A stretch of 64,000 bases of DNA from Chroococcus sp. FPU101 (GTDB lineage Bacteria; Cyanobacteriota; Cyanobacteriia; Cyanobacteriales; Microcystaceae), in assembly GCF_017312365.1 (NCBI RefSeq), contig NZ_BLJI01000011.1, forward strand, positions 62,001 through 126,000, given 5' to 3'. Positions 36,861 to 47,932 of the stretch are shown piece by piece. How positions within the stretch are numbered: position 1 is the stretch's first letter; each line of letters opens with the position of its first letter. The notes beneath the pieces are model-generated. The model worked only from the letters and a program-made list of their open reading frames with translations. It ran no database searches and had not been told where the DNA came from. The translations under genes and the position numbers were made by a program.

Positions 36861-39596
36861 ATGAAGAATAAGAAAACTAAACTATATCAACTGAGCAGTA
36901 ATCTGGCCTTTCGCTACTTAGGACTGACCAGTATTTTATTAGTAGGAAGCCAAATTGTCCTTGGAACGATACAAGCAGGCTGGGATTATACACAAAGAAT
37001 TACTAATTTAGAACAAAGAGTAGAAGAAGTCGGGAATTTCTTGAGTGCCATCACCCAAGAATCAGATTTAAAATTCGAGGATTTGGCTTATACTCGGCTC
37101 TTGCGACAAACGAGTGCTGACGCTAATTTGGTTTATACGATCGTCATTGACAATCAAGGTAAAGTATTAAGTAGTTTTCTAAACCCTGGGTATTTTAACA
37201 TTACATTTCAAGACCAAGATTATCAAAATCTAGATGTACTTGGCATCGTCAACGCTCTAAAAATGAATCGCAAAATCCGCGAATTCCGTAGACCCATCAT
37301 CAATACTCAACGATATATCGGCGAAATTCGTCTAGGTTATTCGGTTGAACCTAGAAAAAGAGAAATTTTTAACGAAATGCAAATCATCATTTTCAAATCT
37401 CTTTTGGTTAGCACGAGTTTAGGCATTATTTTATTTATTATTTTCTACCGTGAAATTTATGCCCCCTTACAAAATTTGGCTCAATGGACGTATAAAACCA
37501 GTAAATCTTATCTAACTCAACCGATTTTAGAAGATGAATATAATCCTTTTGGTCAATTAGAATCTAATTTACAATCGGTAGTGACGCAACTTTCCCTTCA
37601 ACAACAGCAAATCAATCAATCTGTTAATGCACTCCCATCAAGCAATTTCCAAGAACAAGCCGAAAACTTAGCTAGAAGTCGCTTTTTAGCCATGATTGGT
37701 CATGAATTACGAACTCCTCTTAATGCTGTGACAGGTATGACGGGTTTACTCATTGATACTAAACTAAATAGCCAACAAAGAGAATTTGTCAGCATTATTC
37801 GTAGCAGTAGCGAAAACCTGTTGACCATGATTAATAATATTCTCGACTTTGCCAAAATTGAAGCCAGTAAATTAGAACTAGAAGAACAACCCTTTGAATT
37901 AGGTCTTTGTATAGAAGAGGCTTTGCGTTTATTTGTTCCTCAAGCCTCAGAAAAAAAATTAGAACTCGCTTATCTAATTGAACCGCAAACTCCAACCGCG
38001 ATCGTTGGTGATGTCACCCGTTTACGCCAAATTCTGGTCAATTTATTAAGTAATGCCGTCAAATTCACTGAATCTGGTGAAGTCGTGGTTTATGTCAACG
38101 CCACCGCTAAACTAAATCCAGAAAATTTAGAGAATGACTCCGAATTGTATGAAATTCGTTTTGCTGTTAAAGATACAGGAATTGGCATACCCACAAATCG
38201 CATGGATCGTTTATTTCAATCCTTTAGCCAGATTGACGCATCTACCTCTCGTAAATATGGCGGAACGGGATTAGGATTAGCCATTAGTAAACGTCTTACC
38301 GAAATGATGGGCGGTAAAATGTGGGTTCATAGCGTTGAAGGGAAAGGCTCAACTTTCTACTGTACAGTCATTGCTAAAGCCGCGCCCAGTTCTTCTCCTG
38401 CTAATTCTCAGAACGCCGAAGAAACTTTAGGAGGTAAACGATTATTAATTATTGATGACAATCTTACCAATCAGAAAATTTTGACCCTACAAGCTCAATC
38501 TTGGGGAATGTTTACCTGTGCCGTAGAATCGGGCTATCGCGCTTTAGAATGGCTAGAACGCGGTGTCAGCTTTGATGTAGCGATACTCGACATGAATATG
38601 CCTCAAATGAATGGCTTAACCTTGGCGCAAGAAATTCGGCAAAAAGCCAATTATCAAGATCTTCCGATCGTTATGCTCAGTTCTCTCGGGAAACCCGAAT
38701 CTAAACAAGTCGAAAAACTTAAATTTTCCGCAATTTTAACCAAACCCATCCAACAAGCACAGCTTTTTGAAGTTTTAGTACGGATTTTGACAGAAAGACC
38801 GATTAAAATCACGCAATCTGTAGGAAATCAAAAACGTTTGAGTTTAGGAGAAAGCCACCCGCTACGCATTTTAGTCGCCGAAGATGTCACCGTTAATCAA
38901 GAAGTGATCCGATTACAATTAGAAAAATTAGGCTATTTAGCGGATGTAGTGAGTAATGGATTAGAAGTCTTACAAGCCTTGTATCGTCAAACCTATGATG
39001 TGATTTTGATGGATGTTAGAATGCCCGAAATGGATGGCTTAACTACAACTGCTCGTCTTCAGCAAGACTATCAAGCCGAAAATCGTCCCAAAATTATCGC
39101 TATGACTGCTGACGCGATGCAAGGCGATCGAGAAAAATGTTTAGAAGTAGGTATGGATGATTATTTGGCGAAACCTGTCCGTTTAGAAGATTTACGCCGT
39201 ATTTTAAGTCAAATCCCCCGCCTAACTGCCGAAAAATCGCTTTTAGATCAAAAAATCCTTGATTCTCTACAAGCAATGGCAGGTAAACGCGCTCCAAAAC
39301 TGTTGAGTGAGTTGATCAATCACTATATCGAAGATTCTGCTTTACGTCTAGAAGTTATCGCTACTTCAATTCGCCAAAATGATTCTGCTACTCTTTGGCA
39401 AGCGATTCACGCCCTTCGCTCGTCTAGTCTACAATTAGGGGCAATATCTTTCGCCTCTTTATGTCAGGAAATTGAAACAATTGCACGTTCAGAAAACCTC
39501 ATTGGAGTTAACGAAAAATTTTTAGTTTTAGAAACTGAGTATAATCAAGTCTGCAAGGCTCTTAAGCTACAACTAGCGAAGATTCAATCTATCTGA
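36861..39596 (+). CDS. Hybrid sensor histidine kinase with two receiver domains and HPt domain
   Basis: A 911-residue membrane sensor for a multi-step phosphorelay. Membrane helices at about 19-38 and 177-197 bracket an extracytoplasmic sensor domain. The HisKA box MIGHELRTPLN has phospho-accepting His281. The ATPase domain shows NLLSNAVKF, DTGIGIP and GGTGLGLAIS. Two receiver domains follow, with phospho-acceptors Asp577 (ILDMNMPQMNG) and Asp718 (LMDVRMPEMDG) and conserved late Lys residues. The C-terminal HPt domain carries His850 (AIHALRSSSLQLGA). The order matches BarA/ArcB-like tripartite sensors plus one extra receiver. The signal is unknown. A response regulator gene follows after 21 bp, a likely partner in the same operon. 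Confidence 0.93.
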   Translation: MKNKKTKLYQLSSNLAFRYLGLTSILLVGSQIVLGTIQAGWDYTQRITNLEQRVEEVGNFLSAITQESDLKFEDLAYTRLLRQTSADANLVYTIVIDNQGKVLSSFLNPGYFNITFQDQDYQNLDVLGIVNALKMNRKIREFRRPIINTQRYIGEIRLGYSVEPRKREIFNEMQIIIFKSLLVSTSLGIILFIIFYREIYAPLQNLAQWTYKTSKSYLTQPILEDEYNPFGQLESNLQSVVTQLSLQQQQINQSVNALPSSNFQEQAENLARSRFLAMIGHELRTPLNAVTGMTGLLIDTKLNSQQREFVSIIRSSSENLLTMINNILDFAKIEASKLELEEQPFELGLCIEEALRLFVPQASEKKLELAYLIEPQTPTAIVGDVTRLRQILVNLLSNAVKFTESGEVVVYVNATAKLNPENLENDSELYEIRFAVKDTGIGIPTNRMDRLFQSFSQIDASTSRKYGGTGLGLAISKRLTEMMGGKMWVHSVEGKGSTFYCTVIAKAAPSSSPANSQNAEETLGGKRLLIIDDNLTNQKILTLQAQSWGMFTCAVESGYRALEWLERGVSFDVAILDMNMPQMNGLTLAQEIRQKANYQDLPIVMLSSLGKPESKQVEKLKFSAILTKPIQQAQLFEVLVRILTERPIKITQSVGNQKRLSLGESHPLRILVAEDVTVNQEVIRLQLEKLGYLADVVSNGLEVLQALYRQTYDVILMDVRMPEMDGLTTTARLQQDYQAENRPKIIAMTADAMQGDREKCLEVGMDDYLAKPVRLEDLRRILSQIPRLTAEKSLLDQKILDSLQAMAGKRAPKLLSELINHYIEDSALRLEVIATSIRQNDSATLWQAIHALRSSSLQLGAISFASLCQEIETIARSENLIGVNEKFLVLETEYNQVCKALKLQLAKIQSI

Positions 39597-39617
39597 AGAC
39601 TTAGTTAATCTCAACTC

Positions 39618-40517
39618 ATGAAAACGAAAGACACGGCGACTGATATTCCCTTAATTCTAATTGTCGATGACGATCGCGCAACACGCACACTTTTAAGAGT
39701 CGCGATGGAGGAAGAGGGGTATCGTGTGATTGAAGCAAAAGATGGTCAACAATGTCTGATTGAATATCATCGCTATCATCCGAATATGATCTTACTAGAT
39801 GCCGTCATGCCCGAAATGGATGGGTTTACTTGTTGCGAGGAACTGCGAAAAAATGACAACGGCGAACAAATACCCATTCTGATGATTACTGCACTTGATG
39901 ATCAAGATTCTATTGCTCAAGCCTTTACCGCAGGGGCTGTTGACTATATCACAAAACCGATTCACTGGGCAGTATTAGCACAACGAGTTAAACGTCTTTT
40001 AGCAACCAATCAAGCTTTGCAACAACTCGAAAGTCTACAGGATAGATTACAAAAACAAGAGCAGTGGACACAACTTTTTGAGCAAATTACCCAATCTTTT
40101 CAATTATCCGATCTCTCTTTAGAAACAATTCTGACCCAAACTCGCAACATTGCTCAAGCGGATCGTGTAATTTTCTATTCCTTCAATGGAACAACCCGAC
40201 TCGAAGTGACAAAAAAAGATATTCTCTCGACACAAGAATTATCGCTGCCTAATCTCGGACTAAACAAGTACGAGTCACCCGAAACCCTTCTGGCGATCGC
40301 TGATTTGTTAGCCTGTCATCTTCCAGAAAAAGCAATCACTTCTCTCGTACAATTACAAACACGCGCCATTTTACGAATACCTCTATTCTCTCAAGCTTCC
40401 GTCTGGGGTTTACTCTGTATTCATCATTGTCACACCCCCTATCATTGGCAAGATTGGGAAATTGTTCAATTTAGAATACTCGCCAATTTATTGACGAATA
40501 TCATTAGTTACTCTTGA
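39618..40517 (+). CDS. Response regulator with receiver and GAF-like domains
   Basis: A 299-residue protein with no DNA-binding domain. Residues 12-130 form a receiver (LILIVDDDRATRTLL, Asp61 in LLDAVMPEMDG, ITAL, and the Lys in YITKPI). A short coiled-coil linker (LQQLESLQDRLQKQEQ) leads to a C-terminal GAF domain (ADRVIFYSFNGTTRLEV ... AILRIPLFSQASVWGLLCIHHC) of the phytochrome-related type. The Cys-His pair in the last segment sits where some bilin-binding GAF domains have CxH, but chromophore binding cannot be claimed. It lies 21 bp downstream of the hybrid kinase, so it is probably its output or an accessory relay protein. Confidence 0.85.
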   Translation: MKTKDTATDIPLILIVDDDRATRTLLRVAMEEEGYRVIEAKDGQQCLIEYHRYHPNMILLDAVMPEMDGFTCCEELRKNDNGEQIPILMITALDDQDSIAQAFTAGAVDYITKPIHWAVLAQRVKRLLATNQALQQLESLQDRLQKQEQWTQLFEQITQSFQLSDLSLETILTQTRNIAQADRVIFYSFNGTTRLEVTKKDILSTQELSLPNLGLNKYESPETLLAIADLLACHLPEKAITSLVQLQTRAILRIPLFSQASVWGLLCIHHCHTPYHWQDWEIVQFRILANLLTNIISYS

Positions 40518-40705
40518 ATCTTAGTGGATTGGTCATCTATCATCGTTTGGTTAGGTAAGGAGGGAATTTTACTATAATTTGAAGCAAGCGATAAAAAGGC
40601 ACCTGCTAAAACATAAATCGGTAAAGGTAAGATAAATCCTTTTGCCCATTCATAAAATTGCACTAAAGTAAACAAGATTAAACAAGTAACAAGCCAAACT
40701 CTCAT
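40508..40705 (-). CDS. Small conserved membrane protein
   Basis: 65 residues with two hydrophobic segments (VWLVTCLILFTLVQFYEW and ILPLPIYVLAGAFLSLASNY) and a polar C-terminal tail. Codon use, an AAGGAA ribosome-binding site about five bases before the ATG, and resemblance to small cyanobacterial membrane proteins with the LPLPI..GGAF pattern support it as real. Its last 10 bp overlap the end of the convergent response regulator gene. The function is unknown. Confidence 0.65.
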   Translation of the reverse strand: MRVWLVTCLILFTLVQFYEWAKGFILPLPIYVLAGAFLSLASNYSKIPSLPNQTMIDDQSTKIQE

Positions 40706-40789
40706 ATATTCCTTTTTTAATCAAGCAATTTTCTTTACATTTTAAACGTTTGTCATCAAAATAACGAAAGCATTGGGTCAGGAAGAAAT

Positions 40790-41785
40790 TTAAGCTCTAT
40801 ACTCAATTAAACCTGATTTCCTTGCAATTAAACGACCTAAATAGAATTTAAGTTGACCATAAACTTGAGGAAATTTACTAAGAACACAAAATAAACCATA
40901 GAAAAAAGCATCTTGGTGATTTAATCCTTCTTTTTTCTTCCCTCGATAAATTCGATAAATCAATAAAAGATAAATCCCGAACAAGGTTAAAGCCCAACCG
41001 TGAGTAGACATCGCCAATAACAAAACAAATAGCGGAAAAATCAGCCCCCAAAATCCGATACTTAGGTTTTCTCTAACCCAATGATACTCAGGCGGTTTCC
41101 CGTGTAACCATGCACCCTCAGCATAAGCATAACCCCCTCTAATGCTCCGTGTCCACCACTGACGAAAATGGAGCATTTGCGCGTCATGATAAGCCATTTC
41201 CTCCTTAATACGCCAGATTGTCCAACCTGAGTAACGTAATCTTACACAGAGTTCAGGTTCTTCACCTGCGATCAATTCTGGGTTAAACCCTCCGACTTGT
41301 TGTAAAGCAACAACACGCATCATGATAATTCCACCACAAGTTTTCATTTCACCTATGGGAGTATTCCACTCGAGATCGCACAAACGATTATAGAGAGAAT
41401 ATTCGGGAAAACGTTCCCGCAACCGTCCACAAACAATCGCAGCATCAGGACGTAATTTAAGTTCTTGTTGGGCTGCTTCTAGCCATCCTGAAACGATTTC
41501 GCAGTCTCCATCCACAAATTGAACATATTCAACATTGGGATTAACCTGAAGTAGACGTGTCACACCCGCATTTCTAGCCCGCGCTGCCGTAAAAGGAATT
41601 GAGAGATCCAGTTCAACCACATGAGCAGATAAAGATTTAGCCATTTCGACACTATCATCCGTTGAACCCGAATCGACATAAATAATGTTGGTTGCTTTGT
41701 CTAAAACCGATACTAGACAACGGCGAAGTCGTTCACCTTCATTGCGTCCAATAACAACGATACCAATTTCTGTTTCTTGCATCAT
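40790..41785 (-). CDS. Glycosyltransferase family 2 with C-terminal membrane segments
   Basis: A 331-residue GT-A transferase. IGIVVIGRNEGERLRRCLVSV starts the nucleotide-binding fold, YVDSGSTDDSV and the FVDGDCE (DxD) metal site follow, and GGFNPELIAGEEPELCVRLR marks the acceptor side. After about residue 245, hydrophobic segments (WGLIFPLFVLLLAMSTHGWALTLFGIYLLL) suggest anchoring in the membrane, consistent with synthesis of an exported glycan. Family-level function only. It diverges from another family-2 transferase gene across a 58-bp gap. Confidence 0.87.
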   Translation of the reverse strand: MMQETEIGIVVIGRNEGERLRRCLVSVLDKATNIIYVDSGSTDDSVEMAKSLSAHVVELDLSIPFTAARARNAGVTRLLQVNPNVEYVQFVDGDCEIVSGWLEAAQQELKLRPDAAIVCGRLRERFPEYSLYNRLCDLEWNTPIGEMKTCGGIIMMRVVALQQVGGFNPELIAGEEPELCVRLRYSGWTIWRIKEEMAYHDAQMLHFRQWWTRSIRGGYAYAEGAWLHGKPPEYHWVRENLSIGFWGLIFPLFVLLLAMSTHGWALTLFGIYLLLIYRIYRGKKKEGLNHQDAFFYGLFCVLSKFPQVYGQLKFYLGRLIARKSGLIEYRA

Positions 41786-41843
41786 ATGATTTACTCTCAG
41801 AACTTTTAGTATTAATATTGTTCTGTGTTTTGTCTATCTTTAT

Positions 41844-42836
41844 ATGTTGCCCCAAAATTCTTTAGATCCGACTTCTTCAATATTAATTATTATCGTCAAC
41901 TATCGCACGCCTCAACTGACGATCGACTGTTTAAACTCTCTAGTTCAAGAAATCCAGTCTTTACCCGAAACACAAGTAATTGTCGTTGATAATGATAGTG
42001 GCGATCGCTCAGTAGAACAAATTCAAGAAGCGATTTCTACTCAAAATTGGAGCAATTGGGTGTCGGTGATTGCCTCAAATCATAATGGTGGTTTTGCTTT
42101 TGGGAATAATTTGGCAATTCGCCCGATTCTTAAATCTAGTTCACCTCCTGTTTATTTTCTCTTGCTTAATCCAGATACGATCGTACTTTCGGGTGCTATC
42201 AAAAGTTTAGTTGATTTTATGAATCAGCATCCACAAGTAGGGATTGCAGGAAGTCGCTTAGAATCCCCTGATGGGGAGGTTCAACATTCCGCGTTCCGTT
42301 TCCATAGCATTTGGAGCGAATTAGATCGAGGATTACAGCTTGGTGTTGTGACTAAATTATTATCTAAATGGGTTGTTGCGCCCGCCATTCCGACATCTCA
42401 GTGTCAAATTGATTGGGTATCGGGTGCTAGTTTTTTAGTTCGTCGAGAAGTGTTTGAATCAGTAGGTTTGATGGATGAAGAGTATTTTATGTATTATGAA
42501 GAGGTCGATTTTTGTTTACAAGCAAAACGCATGGGGTGGAGTTGTTGGTATGTTCCCGAAAGTCGAGTCATTCATCTAGTTGGACAAAGTTCAGGCGTTG
42601 ATCAACCCAATACCATACCGAAGCGTCTTCCCCAATATTGGTTTAATTCTAGACGACGTTATTTTATTAAAAATCATGGTTGGTGGTATGCTATTGTAGC
42701 TGATTTTCTCTGGTTAGTTGGTTTTATCAGTTGGAAAATTCGTAGTGTATTGCAAAAGAAATCGATTCATCATCCACCCCATTTACTCCAAGATTTCTGG
42801 AAAAATAGCGTATTTGTCACTCGTTTAACTCACTAG
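41844..42836 (+). CDS. Glycosyltransferase family 2 (rhamnosyltransferase-like)
   Basis: A 330-residue GT2 enzyme. ILIIIVNYRTPQLTIDCLNSL, VVDNDSGDRSV, SNHNGGFAFGNN, LLNPDTIV (metal-binding region), GSRLESPDGEVQHSAFRF and SGASFLVRREVFESVGLMDEEYFMYYEEVDFCLQ form the complete set seen in rhamnosyl- and galactosyltransferases of the WbbL type. Sugar identity is inferred only; dTDP-rhamnose synthesis genes occur 20 kb away. A short hydrophobic segment near residue 290 could aid membrane contact. Its 3' end overlaps the convergent DUF29 pseudogene by 20 bp. Confidence 0.87.
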   Translation: MLPQNSLDPTSSILIIIVNYRTPQLTIDCLNSLVQEIQSLPETQVIVVDNDSGDRSVEQIQEAISTQNWSNWVSVIASNHNGGFAFGNNLAIRPILKSSSPPVYFLLLNPDTIVLSGAIKSLVDFMNQHPQVGIAGSRLESPDGEVQHSAFRFHSIWSELDRGLQLGVVTKLLSKWVVAPAIPTSQCQIDWVSGASFLVRREVFESVGLMDEEYFMYYEEVDFCLQAKRMGWSCWYVPESRVIHLVGQSSGVDQPNTIPKRLPQYWFNSRRRYFIKNHGWWYAIVADFLWLVGFISWKIRSVLQKKSIHHPPHLLQDFWKNSVFVTRLTH

Positions 42837-43287
42837 GTTCACCAGGATAAAAGTAATTATCAAAAATTTCGGCTAAATTGTAAGAACATTCAAGGGGAAA
42901 TATTATTAAAGGTAGGTTTGTTTCTCCCATTGCTAAATCTTTAGCATTTTCATAAGCTTCTTTGACCGCTTCATCTAAATACGGTTTAAGACTAGGATTA
43001 TCTTCAAGTAATCGTACTATATCCCGACGTTGTACACGAATCATTGCTAACCAACTCCGACTCCGATATTGTGGTTGATATTCCCATTTCAACAAATGAG
43101 CGAGTAAGATCCTTGGTCTATTTCGCAGTTCTTGAGGTTGCTGCTTTCCCAAAGCTTCGATTTCCTCAATAAGATTTGTTAAATATAGTTGACTTCATTG
43201 ATAAGTACGGAGTAAAAAAACTTGCTTTTGTGTCCAAGCATAAAAATCTGTTTCGTAAAGATTTGATTTAGTTTGCGGTGTGTACAT
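42817..43287 (-). pseudogene. DUF29 family gene with an in-frame stop codon
   Basis: From the ATG at 43287 the frame reads M-Y-T-P-Q-T-K-S-N-L-Y-E-T-D-F-Y-A-W-T-Q, the standard DUF29 N-terminus. Codon 31 is TGA (43195-43197), at a place where the family normally has Trp (Q-W-x-x-L). The frame then continues as S-Q-L-Y-L-T-N-L-I-E-E-I-E through the remaining DUF29 domain (LAHLLKWEYQPQYRSRSWLAMI) to the stop at 42817. A single G-to-A change explains the defect. The family is abundant in cyanobacteria and of unknown function. A downstream fragment of about 111 residues remains open but has no evident start signal. Confidence 0.85.
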
Positions 43288-43337
43288 CAAAAGCCTCGAT
43301 GCAAGATTTACTTTAATTCTATTTAATAAAAAAATAA

Positions 43338-43356
43338 GGGTTTGGCAACCAAACCC
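43338..43356 (-). terminator. prk terminator hairpin
   Basis: GGGTTTGG (43338-43345) and CCAAACCC (43349-43356) make a perfect 8-bp stem with a 3-base loop. On the minus strand it is followed by TTATTTTTTTTATT, giving a typical rho-independent terminator 28 bp after the prk stop. Confidence 0.8.
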
Positions 43357-43384
43357 CTACAAATCTGTAAATTATAGCTAATTA

Positions 43385-44383
43385 CTAAACATTAGCTGTT
43401 TCTTTAATCGGTGCGATCAATTTTTCGTAGGTTTCTCTCATCTTTAGGCCGACTAAAACTTGGAATAAGCCAGTACCATTATTAGAACCGGGGTAATCCT
43501 TATGTTTGAGCAATAATTCCGTCATTTCTCCATAGTATTTAGTTCCAATTTTGCTCAGATGGCTTTCGATATAAATCATTTCTTCAAGATTATCGAATTG
43601 ACCATCAAGTTCAAGCAGTGAAACTTCATTACCCAAGAAATTATCAGGGCCATAATATAACTTAATACCAGGAAAAGCACAAGTTAGCTTACGTCCACAA
43701 GGCCGCCAATCAATGGTAGATCCTTCGTCAAACAGATAAGCGGGTTCAAAATTTTCCACACCATCTTTTTGAACTAAGCGTACTCGTAAAATTTTGCTTT
43801 CATTATCTTCAATCAATTTTGTGGGTAAGACTTGAAGAACAACGTCAGCATATTGTTTTTGTGGCTCAATATAAGCCGTAAAGTCAGGTTTTCTAGAATT
43901 AATCGCAGCGATGACATCATCATAAGTATGTCCTCTTTCTGCCATATCTCTTTGAATTTTCCAGTTAATTTTGACTTCTTCAGAAATATCTAGATAAACA
44001 CTAAAATCTATTAAAGAACGAACACGCTCATCATATAAAGGATGTAAACCTTCAATCACGATAACCTTGTTAGGCTCGATTCTTTCTGGAGGGTCGAGCA
44101 ACCCTGTTTCATGATTATAAATTGGTTTCATAATCGATTGACCTTCTTTTAGAGCTTTGATTTGCTCTGCCATTAGGTCAAAGTTATTTGCTCTAGGATC
44201 GAGCGCTGTAACTTTTTGTTCTTTTCTTTGATAACGATCGAGACAATGATAGTCATCTAGACAGATAACTGTCATAAACTCAGATCCAAATAAATCTGTT
44301 AATCGACGTAAAAAAGTTGATTTACCGCAACCGGAATCACCGGCGACACCAATAAGAACCACGCGGTCTTGCTGAGTGGTCAT
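43385..44383 (-). CDS. prk: Phosphoribulokinase
   Basis: A 332-residue class II phosphoribulokinase, which makes ribulose-1,5-bisphosphate for Rubisco in the Calvin cycle. The P-loop AGDSGCGKST spans residues 14-23. Cys19 and Cys41 are the pair used for redox regulation through thioredoxin and CP12 in oxygenic phototrophs. CLDDYHCLDR, PIYNHETG and VIEGLHPLYDERV are family signatures. The start is the ATG at 44383. It lies back to back with petH across a 450-bp region, an arrangement also known in other cyanobacteria. A strong hairpin terminator follows the stop. Confidence 0.97.
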   Translation of the reverse strand: MTTQQDRVVLIGVAGDSGCGKSTFLRRLTDLFGSEFMTVICLDDYHCLDRYQRKEQKVTALDPRANNFDLMAEQIKALKEGQSIMKPIYNHETGLLDPPERIEPNKVIVIEGLHPLYDERVRSLIDFSVYLDISEEVKINWKIQRDMAERGHTYDDVIAAINSRKPDFTAYIEPQKQYADVVLQVLPTKLIEDNESKILRVRLVQKDGVENFEPAYLFDEGSTIDWRPCGRKLTCAFPGIKLYYGPDNFLGNEVSLLELDGQFDNLEEMIYIESHLSKIGTKYYGEMTELLLKHKDYPGSNNGTGLFQVLVGLKMRETYEKLIAPIKETANV

Positions 44384-46036
<1,653 letters not shown>

Positions 46037-46058
46037 CGTTTCTGTTTTAGCCAAATAA

Positions 46059-46085
46059 CTAAAGAGCGTCCCCTGGGGCGTTCTT
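46059..46085 (+). terminator. petH terminator
   Basis: AAAGAGCGTCCCC and GGGGCGTTCTTT form a long, nearly perfect hairpin about 25 bp after the petH stop, followed by AATTTTC. Confidence 0.8.
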
Positions 46086-46623
46086 TAATTTTCAGGCAAA
46101 TTAAATCACAAAGGAAAAAAGAGTGATTTATATTTTTTTACGCTTGAGGGTTGAAATATTTTAAATCAAGACAGTGGTTTTTAATTTAAAGTTTTTTCTT
46201 CCTGAAATGATGACTATTTCGCAATTATTGCAATTAATCCATGTTAATTCTAGATAAGTACATTTGTTATTAGTAAACCGATTTATCAATTTTAGTCAAA
46301 TAGATGATGAATCGCTCTTGAAAACTAATGCTATATTTATGGTAGTAGATGCACCCTGATAATAGAGGAGAGTTAACAACATAGCTCTCCCTTTTTTTTG
46401 TCAACACTTCATGATATTAGACCGACCATTTTTCTTGATTCTTGACATTACTTTAACTTCTCCCATCAAAAAAGTATTCCTTTTGGAATCTAGCTCACTA
46501 CTTTACACCTTGAAAATTTAAAAAATGACTCTAAAAATTAAGCTCTCATTTGAAAAAAAACACTCATTTTCCTCTGACTGATATAATTAGCATCATCTTT
46601 CAAAGCATTCATAGGGAAAAAAG
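46086..46623. other. Non-coding region between petH and argJ, possible small RNA locus
   Basis: About 540 bp with no supportable open reading frame, AT-rich throughout. It contains a second terminator (46367-46399) about 280 bp beyond the petH terminator, with no gene between them. This could mark the end of an unannotated small RNA. The final 200 bp must hold the argJ promoter. No known sRNA family was recognised. Confidence 0.4.
46367..46399 (+). terminator. Orphan rho-independent terminator
   Basis: GGAGAG (46367-46372) pairs with CTCTCC (46385-46390), a 12-base loop, and is followed by C and eight Ts. No coding sequence ends upstream, since petH already has its own terminator. Confidence 0.7.
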
Positions 46624-47865
46624 ATGACAGATTGGCAAGTGATCGAAGGTAGTGTCACAGCACCTAAAGGATTCAAAGCCGCAGGAATTACAGCAGGTTT
46701 AAAACCCTCTGGTTTACCCGATTTAGCATTAATTGTCTCAGAAACAGACGCGATCGCCGCAGGTGTCTTTACAACGAGTCAAGTTCGCGCCGCTTGTGTC
46801 GATTATTGTCGGTCTAGTCTCCACAAAAAAGCCAGTGCCAGAGCGATTTTATGTAATGCAGGTCAAGCCAACGCAGCCACTGGAGAACAAGGCAGGCTCG
46901 ATGCTTTAAGAAGCGCACAAATCCTAGCCCAAGAACTGAAGATCAATCGCGATGCCATCCTTCTCGCTTCGACAGGAGTCATCGGGCAACGGATTAAGAT
47001 GGATATCCTAGAAAAAGGGATTCCGTCTCTAGTCGCCGCTTTATCGGAAACTGGGGGGGAAGCAGCAGCACGCTCTATTGTAACAACTGATCTAGTTCCC
47101 AAATTGATCGCTCTAGAAACAATGATCGATGGTCGTCCAGTACGAATTGGTGGCATTGCTAAAGGTTCAGGGATGATTCATCCCAATATGGCGACGATGC
47201 TTTCTTTTGTCACGTGTGATGCGATGGTTTCTACTTCACTTTGGCAAAAGATGTTAACTCGTGCGGCCAATGCTAGTTTTAATCAAATTACCGTAGATGG
47301 CGATACTAGCACCAATGATAGTTTAATTGCTCTGGCGAATGGTCAATCTCGAACCGCCACTATTACTGAAATGAATAAAGATGGGCAAAAATTAGAAGCG
47401 ATGCTGACTGAAGTGTGTCAGTATTTAGCCAAAGCGATCGCCAGAGATGGTGAAGGTGCAACTTGTTTAGTAGAAGTACAAGTCACAGGGGCGGCCGATG
47501 ATGAAGATGCCCGTAAAATTGCTAAAACGATCGTTGGTTCATCTTTAGTGAAATCTGCCATTTTTGGACGCGATCCCAACTGGGGAAGAATTGCGGGGGC
47601 GGCTGGACGTGCGGGCGTAACGTTCCATCAAGAAGACCTCATGATTAAATTGGGTGATTTTCTGATGATGGAAAATGGCCAGCCTCTTCCTTTTGATCGG
47701 GCCGCCGCGAGTCATTATCTTAAACAAGCTGCCGCAGGTGCTTATCTAAAAGATGATACGGTACTGATTTCGGTTTGTGTTGGTAATGGTTCTGGAACAG
47801 GGGTCGCTTGGGGTTGTGATTTGAGTTATGACTATGTAAAGATCAACGCTGAGTATACGACTTAG
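46624..47865 (+). CDS. argJ: Bifunctional glutamate N-acetyltransferase / amino-acid acetyltransferase
   Basis: A 413-residue ArgJ, which transfers the acetyl group from N-acetylornithine to glutamate in the cyclic arginine pathway; bifunctional versions also use acetyl-CoA. The autocleavage motif KGSGMIHPNMATML is intact, with Thr191 as the nucleophile that becomes the start of the beta chain. GITAGLKPSGLPDLAL near the start, ILCNAGQANAATG, and the final GRDPNWGRIAGAAGRAG are family signatures. Whether it is mono- or bifunctional cannot be read from the sequence. ATG start at 46624. Confidence 0.95.
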   Translation: MTDWQVIEGSVTAPKGFKAAGITAGLKPSGLPDLALIVSETDAIAAGVFTTSQVRAACVDYCRSSLHKKASARAILCNAGQANAATGEQGRLDALRSAQILAQELKINRDAILLASTGVIGQRIKMDILEKGIPSLVAALSETGGEAAARSIVTTDLVPKLIALETMIDGRPVRIGGIAKGSGMIHPNMATMLSFVTCDAMVSTSLWQKMLTRAANASFNQITVDGDTSTNDSLIALANGQSRTATITEMNKDGQKLEAMLTEVCQYLAKAIARDGEGATCLVEVQVTGAADDEDARKIAKTIVGSSLVKSAIFGRDPNWGRIAGAAGRAGVTFHQEDLMIKLGDFLMMENGQPLPFDRAAASHYLKQAAAGAYLKDDTVLISVCVGNGSGTGVAWGCDLSYDYVKINAEYTT

Positions 47866-47901
47866 ATTTTGTCTGTATTAAAAGTTACAAAAAAAAATAA
47901 C

Positions 47902-47920
47902 CCCTCAGAAAAAGAGGGGA
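47902..47920. terminator. Bidirectional terminator between argJ and the thioredoxin-like gene
   Basis: CCCCTC (47902-47907) and GAGGGG (47915-47920) form a 6-bp GC-rich stem. On the minus strand the stem is followed by TTATTTTTTTT, giving a good terminator for the minus-strand gene ending at 47933; it may also stop argJ transcription. Confidence 0.75.
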
Positions 47921-47932
47921 TGCTTTTAGTTA

